Made by a program: the position numbers and the translations under genes. Of a stretch of 33,053 nt of DNA, positions 14,982 through 22,367 are shown one piece after another (position 1 is the stretch's first letter; each line of letters starts with the position of its first letter). Under the pieces are notes generated by a model. That model was not told where the DNA came from and did no database searches. It was given only the letters and a program-made list of their open reading frames with translations. Location of the stretch: positions 1-33,053 of the forward strand of contig CAJXNF010000003.1 in the NCBI GenBank assembly GCA_913056375.1. The letters run 5' to 3'. This DNA is from an uncultured Pseudomonadota bacterium (GTDB lineage: Bacteria; SAR324; NAC60-12).

Positions 14982-15443
14982 GGTCTTCCTCAGTTAGCTG
15001 TTGATCAATTAGCAAAGTAAACTTTGCTTTGCCTCTAAGATAGTACGCTATCCTTTGCAAGTTAGTGCAAAGAGCGTTCGTAAGCAATCATTACAGAATC
15101 AGTTACTTTCACTCTGTAACTTGTTTTCTCTGAGTCATAGCAGTTTTAAGCTGCTAATTTAAATGAGTCTATCCAGTTCATGAAATGAATGCAAAAGAAA
15201 CTTTTTTGATTGGCAACAGCGAATAATATCAGTCTGAGTACCCAAGTTATGTGAACTCAACAAGTTAAACTCCAAAACTTAATTCAGCAATATAGGGTCT
15301 GTGTGTCGATAATTCGATACCAAATTGAATAGTACAATACGAAGAAAATGGCTGTGCCTAGCTAGTTCAAGCGCCTGCGGTTCCTAATTGGGTAAAAGAG
15401 ATGGGACGGTTTCTAATATGAAAAACAAAATTAGAGAATATTT
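14982..15443. other. AT-rich intergenic region of about 460 bases
   Basis: No gene is seen here. The stretch is visibly more AT-rich than its neighbours and holds several inverted repeats: AGCAAAG/CTTTGCT at 15011-15028, CTTTGC/GCAAAG at 15053-15072, TTACAG/CTGTAA at 15091-15119, TAGCAG/CTGCTA at 15138-15156, and TCTAAT/ATTAGA at 15412-15435. It contains the divergent promoters expected for the H-NS-like gene and the 53-codon ORF. No tRNA or known ncRNA was recognised. Confidence 0.5.
15011..15072. repeat. Cluster of five GCAAAG/CTTTGC hexamers upstream of the H-NS-like gene
   Basis: GCAAAG occurs at 15012-15017 and 15067-15072, and its complement CTTTGC at 15022-15027, 15027-15032 and 15053-15058. 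The copies form two palindromes: AGCAAAG-TAAA-CTTTGCT (15011-15028) and CTTTGC-N8-GCAAAG (15053-15072). The nearest edge is 30 bases from the H-NS-like start codon. The arrangement suggests an operator for a dimeric regulator, possibly autoregulation. Confidence 0.5.
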
Positions 15444-15605
15444 ATGGATAATCAGTACAGTCGCGAGTACCAAGCGTATCTGACTTATGCCTTACAGCGT
15501 TACCTGATCGAACACTGTAACTATACTGAGAAAGATGCAGAGATCAAAGTGATGCAGGATTTCGAAGAAGTAGAGCAAGAGGCACGAGAAGCTGGTTTCC
15601 TGTGA
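15444..15605 (+). CDS. Small 53-residue protein of unknown function
   Basis: An uninterrupted 53-codon frame from ATG 15444 to TGA 15603-15605. The product starts MDNQYSREYQAYLTYALQRY and continues LIEHCNYTEKDAEIKVMQDF, ending in an acidic helix (EEVEQEAREAGFL). The pattern suggests a small all-helical cytoplasmic protein. Sense codons look like those of neighbouring genes, which is unlike the surrounding AT-rich spacer. A weak TAGAGA lies before the start. I do not recognise a family. It lies on the same strand as the unknown gene at 15718 and could share a transcript with it. Confidence 0.45.
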   Translation: MDNQYSREYQAYLTYALQRYLIEHCNYTEKDAEIKVMQDFEEVEQEAREAGFL

Positions 15606-15717
15606 GAGCAATGTTTATTGGTAATTATCCGAAGTATCCAGCCGATGTGATTTTGAAAATAAGTAGAAAAGATTTTTTGATTTGAGTTAGTGAGATCAGT
15701 TGGACTTTCTCAAAAGT

Positions 15718-16305
15718 ATGCGGAGTCTTCTCCATACGAATTTAGAAGAAGATTGTTTTGCGATCCATGCGTTAGCGAAGTTTATGTATACGAGTACAGC
15801 GAGTTCCTTTGGTTTAGTGAGCGGTCCACAAATCGCCTACGTAGTGGTCCACGCAGACGAATATGCGATTCAGGCCAGCAGGCTAGTCAAGAACTCTCAG
15901 GATTTTCAGATAAGTCTTCGGCAGCATCTACAAAAACTATTACAGGAACAGGTCAATGTGATTTTACTGAATCTGCAAAAGACGGAGCAGCAACCACCAA
16001 AATTCCTAAGATCCTTAGGAGACCAAGTGACCGTGATTCCCTCACTAGAGCAGGACTCGATCAACGCCCAGTCAGAGCGACTAAGTGAGTACTTGGTGCG
16101 GCAGAGGGGTCTGAAACAACTGGTCTTCACAGGTGGCTGGAAAAACGCCTGCCTCAAGCACACGCTCCGCCGGACAGTGATGACAAAAGACCCATTTGAA
16201 TTGGGGATCATGGATGAGATCTATCATCCAGTGAGCGGCGTGGTAGAGTATGGCAAGCAAAGGCTTGAAGTCATGGTCACAGTGGACCACGACTTCGTGT
16301 TCTGA
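15718..16305 (+). CDS. Unrecognised 195-residue protein
   Basis: Read from ATG 15718 (a TTG at 15700 adds six residues). No signal peptide or membrane segment is seen. The order of alternating hydrophobic strands and helices (IAYVVVHADE, VNVILLNLQ, QVTVIPSLEQD, LKQLVFTGGWKNACLKHTLRRTVM, RLEVMVTVDHDFVF) suggests an alpha/beta fold. The GGWKNACLKHTLR stretch faintly recalls the Cys-containing motif of isochorismatase-like hydrolases (G-x4-CV-x2-T), but the rest does not match, so I do not assign it. It ends 13 bases from the convergent LapA-like gene. The coding case rests on length and a composition that looks protein-like; the antisense frame at 15906-16211 is less convincing. Confidence 0.65.
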   Translation: MRSLLHTNLEEDCFAIHALAKFMYTSTASSFGLVSGPQIAYVVVHADEYAIQASRLVKNSQDFQISLRQHLQKLLQEQVNVILLNLQKTEQQPPKFLRSLGDQVTVIPSLEQDSINAQSERLSEYLVRQRGLKQLVFTGGWKNACLKHTLRRTVMTKDPFELGIMDEIYHPVSGVVEYGKQRLEVMVTVDHDFVF

Positions 16306-16318
16306 GGTGTAGATAGAA

Positions 16319-16735
16319 TCAGGCAGGTTCTGCAGTCTTTTCTGGTAAGCGGCGTGGTTCCTCTGACCACTCCTTGTCATCAAGCAGGTATTGCATACGC
16401 TCAACGATTTGCTGTAGCTCGTGATTACGTTGCTCGAGAGACTGGTTCTTGTTGCGCTCCAGCAGGACCAGGCGCTTGAGGCGCTTGACTTCCATCACTT
16501 GGTTTCGGTGCAGGACTCTGAGTTGAGAGTGATAAGTGAAGAAGTAGGCCACACAGAAAAGGATACCCAGCGCCAACGTTACAAAGATCGGTACAAAAAC
16601 TGGGCGCTCGAACCGGAAATTCAGACCGAGTTCATCAAGGTTGAACCGGATCACAATCGGATCTAGATTCTGGGTGATGAAAACGATACTCAGGTAAAGA
16701 AATCCGGCGAAGAATACGAGCCAGAGATAGCGCAT
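16319..16735 (-). CDS. LapA-domain (DUF1049) inner-membrane protein
   Basis: A 138-residue membrane protein. TM1 spans about residues 4-20 (LWLVFFAGFLYLSIVFI) and is followed by TQNLDPIVIRFNL, the QN-x2-P-V-x2-F signature of LapA/DUF1049. TM2 spans about 47-67 (VPIFVTLALGILFCVAYFF). A cytoplasmic coiled coil follows (QVMEVKRLKRLVLLERNKNQ, then EQRNHELQQIVERMQYLL). Known LapA/LapB proteins coordinate LPS assembly and LpxC turnover in enterobacteria; this role is only suggested here, since lapB is not adjacent. The start is well supported by AAGGAGG at the expected distance. It diverges from the gene at 16941 over a 205-base region with a CCAGAGC/GCTCTGG palindrome at 16784-16810. Confidence 0.85.
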   Translation of the reverse strand: MRYLWLVFFAGFLYLSIVFITQNLDPIVIRFNLDELGLNFRFERPVFVPIFVTLALGILFCVAYFFTYHSQLRVLHRNQVMEVKRLKRLVLLERNKNQSLEQRNHELQQIVERMQYLLDDKEWSEEPRRLPEKTAEPA

Positions 16736-16940
16736 AGCCTCCTTGGTGCTGGGAGTAGGTTACAGTGGTGGTATTCACTTCCGCCAGAGCCGACACTATG
16801 AGTGCTCTGGGAACACCGACCGTCTCTGGAAATCAGGGTACTATCCCTTACTTTGTCGCCGAGTGTCAAGATCTTGGCAATGCCAGATGTGAGTATGTAA
16901 GAGTTCTTTCAACTTTTTTGGATATTCAAGACGGAGAATA

Positions 16941-17417
16941 ATGAGAATTTGCAGGGCTTTTGTGCTCTTGATGAGTGTATTGAAGTTTTGTGCTGTACCC
17001 GTAGTTGCTGTGGAACTCTCGCTACTGGATGAGTCACGCAAAACCTGTGATTCTCTGCGTCAAGGAGAAGGCTTTTCAGAATTACGCTCTGATCCGATGT
17101 GGAAAGACCTCCGCTTCCGCTATCAATTTGATGACCAGACGGGCAACTGCGAATTTTCCGGTTTTGAACTGCGCCTGGATTCCTGGCAACGTTCCCTGAT
17201 GGATAACCTACTGCAAGGAATCTCGGTGCATTATGGATCACGATTCAGCCCTGATTTCTGGAATCTGACCAATTGGGTTCAGGAAGAACAACCACTGAGC
17301 CGAATTCAGGTCTTTCGCAATCAGGAATTTTCCTTCTCCATCATTCCCGATGCACAGGGTCACCCTGGTGTACTACTCCAGTTCACAACCCTACCTGGCG
17401 AATTCCTTGATCAGTGA
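16941..17417 (+). CDS. Exported protein of unknown function
   Basis: A 158-residue protein with a signal peptide (MRICRAFVLLMSVLKFCAVPVVA). The mature part is about 135 residues with two cysteines, in RKTCDSLR and TGNCEFSG, that could form a disulfide. It contains many aromatic residues and short beta-type strands (LRFRYQFD, FELRLDSW, FSFSIIPD, VLLQFTTLP), so a small beta-rich periplasmic domain is likely. No family was recognised. ACGGAG precedes the ATG. Its TGA stop is immediately followed by the complement of the TAA stop of the convergent hydrolase, with no base between them. Confidence 0.75.
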   Translation: MRICRAFVLLMSVLKFCAVPVVAVELSLLDESRKTCDSLRQGEGFSELRSDPMWKDLRFRYQFDDQTGNCEFSGFELRLDSWQRSLMDNLLQGISVHYGSRFSPDFWNLTNWVQEEQPLSRIQVFRNQEFSFSIIPDAQGHPGVLLQFTTLPGEFLDQ

Positions 17418-18428
17418 TTATTGGGAGTCGAATTCCTCACAATCTCGCAGCCCTTGAGCTTTCCCCCACTCGTACATGTATTCAGAGACCTGAAGCAGCG
17501 CCACGGGATCTCCCGGATTGATGTGGTCTCCTGGCAGCCAGAGTTCAGACTTTGGCTCTGGTGCCGCATTCCAGAGTAGACCGTAGGAAGACTGCGGTGC
17601 AAGGCGGTCGTCACGACCATTAATGAAGTGGATAGGAGTATTCCGAATATTGGGTAGATAGGCTTCCATTTCACCGTATTCTAAAAGCGTTGAGAGGAAC
17701 CAGGCAAGGCTGCCTGCCAGCGCTCGTAGTCCAAGATCCTTACTCCAAGCGACCAGTCCTTCCGGTTCCGAAGGCATTTTGTAATGAATGCGGCCTTGTC
17801 GGACAAACTCACGGTTAAAGAGTCCTTCAAAATCAGTGAACGCATAAATCAGCAATAGTCCCGAAACGCTCTCATTCTCCAAGCTGGCGAGAGCTGCAGT
17901 GAAAGGAGCGCCAAAGCTACCTCCGGCCAGCACGACTTGCTCTGTGAAGCGAGCATCTCCGTCTAGAGAGCCGTTGGTATGACGTAGCAGCGCTTGTAAG
18001 GCACCAAGAGTATGGAGCATTTCCAGACGAATCAACTCTCCTACATTCCACCATTCAGCAACCCCATAGCTCAGCCAGACCTGTTTGCTGACATACTCCC
18101 GAATCGGATGCTCCATCGCCACAGTGTTGGCTGGGTCGTTGAGGACAGCACTGCCATCCAGCAGATTCTTACCTTGTTTCACTCCGGTGAGTAGTATGGA
18201 AGTATCACAACGCAGACCTCGGGGATTGCCTCGAAACCAAGCAATAGTTTTTCGTTCAGGATCACTGATGGATTGGATTTCCCACTGCTCGGTATCAAGT
18301 TCACGAACTTGCCAGCGTGGGATCTCTTTAAGTTCAATGGGTTGACGAATTTGCTCCAGTTTCCAGTAGCTTAGTCCCAAAAAAGAAATCAGCCCCAGCA
18401 GCAATATCCTCCCAATCCAACGCAGCAT
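17418..18428 (-). CDS. Membrane-anchored alpha/beta hydrolase
   Basis: A 336-residue protein from ATG 18428 (a TTG at 18467 would add 13 residues). An N-terminal hydrophobic segment (MLRWIGRILLLGLISFLGLS) anchors or exports it. The alpha/beta-hydrolase triad is visible: S171 in the nucleophile elbow LAGGSFGAP, D274 in FINGRDDRLAP, and H302 in LPGDHINP. The surrounding order (nucleophile near the middle, cap region 195-255, Asp then His) is standard. The substrate cannot be inferred. It is downstream of the TPR-CHAT gene on the same strand, but a strong terminator at 18581-18608 separates them, so it needs its own promoter. A GGA precedes the start. Confidence 0.85.
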   Translation of the reverse strand: MLRWIGRILLLGLISFLGLSYWKLEQIRQPIELKEIPRWQVRELDTEQWEIQSISDPERKTIAWFRGNPRGLRCDTSILLTGVKQGKNLLDGSAVLNDPANTVAMEHPIREYVSKQVWLSYGVAEWWNVGELIRLEMLHTLGALQALLRHTNGSLDGDARFTEQVVLAGGSFGAPFTAALASLENESVSGLLLIYAFTDFEGLFNREFVRQGRIHYKMPSEPEGLVAWSKDLGLRALAGSLAWFLSTLLEYGEMEAYLPNIRNTPIHFINGRDDRLAPQSSYGLLWNAAPEPKSELWLPGDHINPGDPVALLQVSEYMYEWGKAQGLRDCEEFDSQ

Positions 18429-18580
18429 TACGATTCCAAGTGATGATTGAGCGATGCCTTCAGACAATCATTGGATTGCCTGGTTCCAGCAACATTTTGA
18501 GCAAGTTTTTGGCCTTTTGTCGCAGGATGTATGAACTGTAGAAGGCAACAGCAGGAGTCTGAGGAGGCCGACTGAGAGGA

Positions 18581-18608
18581 GAAAAACAGGGAGTGGAAGC
18601 CCTCCCTG
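18581..18608 (-). terminator. Intrinsic terminator of the TPR-CHAT gene
   Basis: On the minus strand CAGGGAG, an eight-base loop and CTCCCTG form a perfect 7-bp GC-rich stem (18587-18608), followed at once by TTTTT (18586-18582). It starts 17 bases after the stop of the TPR-CHAT gene. This is the clearest Rho-independent terminator in the window. Confidence 0.85.
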
Positions 18609-18625
18609 CTATTAGAAGTGACGAG

Positions 18626-21600
18626 CTATTCGCGACGACCAACCATGGCGAAAGCACCCCAATAGAAGGGGCTGCTCCAGCGGAAGTCCTCAACCATTTC
18701 AAGACGAGCCTCCCGCATGGCTTCCCGTGGGGGAATACCGTCCAGGTATTTGTCGTAGAACTTGGTCATCAGGAGTTGAGTACCGTCGTCAGAGACTTCC
18801 CAAAAGGAATTGATTACGGAGTCGACACCAGCTTCCTGGAAGGAGCGACGCAGACCATAGACTCCTTCACCTTCGTGGATCTCACCTAGGCCAGTTTCAC
18901 AAGCGGATAGAATGACAAGTCGAGTACCAGTCAAGTTTAGGCTGAGCACCTCCATCGCAGTCAACACTCCGTCATTGTCCGTATCGATTTCACCCAACAG
19001 CGGGGCATTCGGATTCAACCCGGCGAAGGCCAAGCCAGCACGCAGCAAGGGGTTATCTGCTGGAGGTGGGATTGGATTTTGACTACCACGCTGCATACCC
19101 ATGATGCGCTTGGCCAGACGTTCCTGTTCTTTCAGAAAAAAACCATGGGTCGCAATGTGAAGAATCTCAGGAACCTTCTCAGCGTTGTAACTACGTAACT
19201 CTTTCTCCTCAGCTGCAGCCCGAGTGACAAAGGTTGTGCTACGCTCCTTGTCGCCCACAACTTCTTCAATCACTTCACCTTCCTTCTCAGCGCCAGGAAG
19301 AGGACTAAAGTTTAGTCCACGCAGACCGTTACCCATGCGAATGCCAGAGTTTACTGTTGCCGAGCGCTTACTGGAAGCAACAATACGAGCTTCCGGAGAG
19401 TTGCTGATCTCATCGGAATCATAGTCTGGGCCCGCAATGATGAGCACATCGCCCTCAGCAGGTTCCAGCGGATCGATGACCAAATCTCGAGCAGAACTGA
19501 TTAACCGCAGATTCAGGGTCTCAATCAGATACTGGTCCTCAAAATCAACCAATGCGTCAAAGGGCAGCACATTCAGCACGCTGTCTGGGATCAGGAAGAT
19601 CGAATCCTTATCTTCTAGAAATTCAGTGATTGGATCCCAGAGTGGCTCATAGAGTTCCTGGGCAATCGGTTTGATATCATCCTCAATGACAGTCACGTCC
19701 ATCATGTAGTCACGCAACTCCATGATCATATCTTTGAATGGTTCCAGTTCTTCGTAATTATAGAAGTGGAGTTCACCATCATTCAGGATTATGACACAGA
19801 GTGACCACTCATCGTTTTCATCACGATAGGCGAAAAAGTCAACCAGCGCGTGTTCCTCACCGACAGCATCAAGCACATCTTCAACACTGACCTGCTGAAT
19901 TGCCTGCCGAAAGACAGCGCTCGCTTCTCCTAGACGTAGTTGAAGGCTGTTGACCTTATTTTCGAGATCGTTGATCAACTGAGGAAAGTTGTTACGAGTT
20001 TCCGGAGTGGGACCAGAGAGCGTCAAGGCAGCCAATTCCTTGCGGGCAGCGGTTAACTCTTCCGTGATAACTTGCAACTCGGGAGAGTCTGCCATCTGAA
20101 CTACCTGCTGAGTTTCACTGGTAATCTTCAGTAGCAGTCCCTTGCGCCGGAGGCTGATATCAAAAATATCTCGAGCAGTGCGTTCGTCATCTAATTCAAT
20201 CAACAACCGAATGTAAGCATCTAGCTCAGGACGATAGAGATTGATATAGGACTGACGGGTATTGTCACCAGCTACCCAGAGAATTCGGTTCAGAAATTCG
20301 TTACGGCGCTGATAGCCCAGCTGTCGTGTTTCGTAGGCGTCATCCAGATCTCCCATCTCTTGCTGGAGATTGGCCAGATTGTTCAAAGTCTCAAAAGTAT
20401 AAGGGTGTAGTTCTCCAAGTACCTTGCCCTGTAGCTCAAGTGTTTCCTGGAAAAGTTCCAGGGCCTCGTCTTCACGACCTTGTTCAACGTAGAGCACGGC
20501 AAGATCATTCATACTACGCAGGACATCTTCGTGTTCCTGCCCTCCGAATAGTTCAGTACGCAGTTCGAGGGCGCGAACCAGAGTTTCTTCTGCTTGGTCC
20601 AGTTCGCCAAGTTGTGTTTGAACTCGGCCACTATTGTTAAGCGCCTTGAGTGTGTCCTGGTGCTTTTCTCCGTAGAGTTCCTTCCAGATTTCGTAAGCTT
20701 CGAGAAAATTGGTTTCTGCTTGTTCTGGTTTTTGGTCAATCAGGTAGAGGTAGGCCAGGTTGTTGATGCTGGCCACCGTGTTTGGATGAGTTGGACCGAA
20801 GACCTTCTTGTTGAGTTCAATGACTTGCTGATAAGTCCGCTCCGCTCGGCTGAAGTCCCCCTGTGCCTCGTAGAGCATAGCAATGTTGTTGTTGAGCGCC
20901 AGTGAGGTTGGGTGCTCTGTGCCTTGCTCCACTTGGGAAAGTGCCAGTGCTTTCTGGTAGAGTGGTTCTGCTTCGTCATAGAGTCCTTGGCTTTCTAGGA
21001 CAAGAGCCAAGTTGTTCATGATAGAGATGGTCTGAGGTGCACCTTCACCAAGTGCAGCGCTCATTGCTTGCAGTGCCTGTCGGTAGGTGGCTTCGGATTG
21101 CTGCAACTGGCCAAGTCGACGGTAAATGCCAGCCAGATTGTTCAGATCACCTGCTGTGTTTGGATGGGCATCACCAAGAATTTGTTGGTCGATTTCGTAG
21201 ACTTCTTGGTAATAGCGAAGGGATGCAACAAAGTTATTCGTATTTTCGTAGAGTTGAGCAAGATGACTTTTTGCGTCGATGACTAGTGGATCTGCAATTC
21301 CAAGTAGTTGCTCTGCTGTTGCGATCACTTCCAGGAACATCGGCTCCGCTTCATCGGGACGTCCCAATTGTCGATACAACTCTGCCAAGCGTTCCTTGGT
21401 TTCCAGCGTCTGTGTCTCCTCAGGTCCCTGAACCTTTGTGCGTAGGGCATAACTCTGCTCCAGTGGTTCTAGAGCAGGACGTAATTTGCCCTGGCGCTGA
21501 TAGAGCTGCGCTAGGTCTTCCAAGACATTGATTGTGGGTAACGCTTCTGCCCCAACTGCCGTCACGAGAGTTGCTTGAGCATCCTGTAAGCGCTGCTCTG

Positions 21601-22300
21601 CCAGTTCATAGCGCAGCAATTCCGCATCATTGTTTGCCAAGGTTTGTAAGCGCAGAGTGGTTCGGGGATCCTGTGCTCCCAAGGCTTCAGTAGATACAAG
21701 ATAGGCTTTTTCATAAACGACATCGGCCATTTCGTATTCACCCAACTCAGCAAAGAATCCACCGTACTGATCAAGAATCTGCAACACGATGTTGGAGTTG
21801 GTTCCCTGCTGCTCCATGGCGATGACCAGAGTCTCCTGGTAGAGTTCATTGGCAATTTCTAGTTCTCCCAGTTCTCCATACAGCAGTGCCTGGAGTAAAT
21901 AAGCCCGAAGGGTTCTTTCATCTCGTAGCCCGAAGTGTTGATCTGCCAACTCACGAGCTTGTAGAGCCTTGTTCAGGCTGTTTTCCAGTTCCCCAAATTC
22001 ATATTCCTGCATCGCCTGATCAAAGATTTTTTTCCAATCACGAGCCAGCTCAACAGGATCAATGGTGGTCTCTTCAGTAGCTGCGGTGTCTGGCAGTTCA
22101 GACTGTACAGATGCAGCCTGGGTTTCTGCCTCCTGTACTGTGGATTCAGTACGCTGGAGCGCATCCTCAACCTGCTGTAGTGCATTCTGGGTCTCCGACA
22201 GAGCTTTTTCACTTTGCTCATTTTCTTGTGCAATTGCCCAACTATGGGTCAGCAGATAACTGGCACAGAACACGACAAAGGCTCGTTGGCGCAGCAGCAT
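18626..22300 (-). CDS. Exported TPR-repeat protein with C-terminal CHAT (caspase-like) domain
   Basis: A 1224-residue protein from ATG 22300, which has AAGGAGG five bases upstream; further ATG/TTG codons at 22321 and 22330 lack this. The start gives a signal peptide (MLLRQRAFVVFCASYLLTHSWAIAQE). Residues of about 75-650 hold roughly a dozen 42-residue TPRs of the kinesin-light-chain type (LNNLAGIYRRLGQLQQSEATY, then ALGEGAP between helices). After a helical linker comes the CHAT domain with the catalytic pair H1052 (ILHIATHGFF) and C1134 (LVILSACETGLGE), plus GEGVYGLRRSFQEAG and VINSFWEV. DTDNDGVLTAME at 1106-1117 fits a 12-position EF-hand loop. CHAT proteins are caspase/separase relatives; activity on a periplasmic or secreted target is inferred. 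It may be transcribed by read-through from lpdA. Confidence 0.93.
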   Translation of the reverse strand: MLLRQRAFVVFCASYLLTHSWAIAQENEQSEKALSETQNALQQVEDALQRTESTVQEAETQAASVQSELPDTAATEETTIDPVELARDWKKIFDQAMQEYEFGELENSLNKALQARELADQHFGLRDERTLRAYLLQALLYGELGELEIANELYQETLVIAMEQQGTNSNIVLQILDQYGGFFAELGEYEMADVVYEKAYLVSTEALGAQDPRTTLRLQTLANNDAELLRYELAEQRLQDAQATLVTAVGAEALPTINVLEDLAQLYQRQGKLRPALEPLEQSYALRTKVQGPEETQTLETKERLAELYRQLGRPDEAEPMFLEVIATAEQLLGIADPLVIDAKSHLAQLYENTNNFVASLRYYQEVYEIDQQILGDAHPNTAGDLNNLAGIYRRLGQLQQSEATYRQALQAMSAALGEGAPQTISIMNNLALVLESQGLYDEAEPLYQKALALSQVEQGTEHPTSLALNNNIAMLYEAQGDFSRAERTYQQVIELNKKVFGPTHPNTVASINNLAYLYLIDQKPEQAETNFLEAYEIWKELYGEKHQDTLKALNNSGRVQTQLGELDQAEETLVRALELRTELFGGQEHEDVLRSMNDLAVLYVEQGREDEALELFQETLELQGKVLGELHPYTFETLNNLANLQQEMGDLDDAYETRQLGYQRRNEFLNRILWVAGDNTRQSYINLYRPELDAYIRLLIELDDERTARDIFDISLRRKGLLLKITSETQQVVQMADSPELQVITEELTAARKELAALTLSGPTPETRNNFPQLINDLENKVNSLQLRLGEASAVFRQAIQQVSVEDVLDAVGEEHALVDFFAYRDENDEWSLCVIILNDGELHFYNYEELEPFKDMIMELRDYMMDVTVIEDDIKPIAQELYEPLWDPITEFLEDKDSIFLIPDSVLNVLPFDALVDFEDQYLIETLNLRLISSARDLVIDPLEPAEGDVLIIAGPDYDSDEISNSPEARIVASSKRSATVNSGIRMGNGLRGLNFSPLPGAEKEGEVIEEVVGDKERSTTFVTRAAAEEKELRSYNAEKVPEILHIATHGFFLKEQERLAKRIMGMQRGSQNPIPPPADNPLLRAGLAFAGLNPNAPLLGEIDTDNDGVLTAMEVLSLNLTGTRLVILSACETGLGEIHEGEGVYGLRRSFQEAGVDSVINSFWEVSDDGTQLLMTKFYDKYLDGIPPREAMREARLEMVEDFRWSSPFYWGAFAMVGRRE

Positions 22301-22337
22301 TTGGCCTCCTTGAACCGGCATTCTTGACAAAGGGGGA

Positions 22338-22357
22338 AGACGACCAAAAGATCGTCT
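22338..22357 (-). terminator. Hairpin after lpdA
   Basis: On the minus strand AGACGATC and GGTCGTCT can pair over eight positions (one T-G wobble) around a TTTT loop, 10 bases after the lpdA stop, followed by TCCCCCTTTGTC. It may terminate lpdA or attenuate read-through into the TPR-CHAT gene, whose start is only 37 bases further on, leaving little room for a separate promoter. Confidence 0.5.
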
Positions 22358-22367
22358 GGATAATCAA

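Noticed and set aside
15444..16305. Small ORF and unknown protein as a toxin-antitoxin pair
   Set aside because: Order and sizes are not impossible, but neither product shows a toxin or antitoxin motif and they are separated by more than 100 bases.
18626..22300. TPR-CHAT protein as the Csx29-type partner of a type III-E CRISPR effector
   Set aside because: No CRISPR array or cas gene is present, and the protein has a Sec signal peptide, so it does not act with a cytoplasmic effector.
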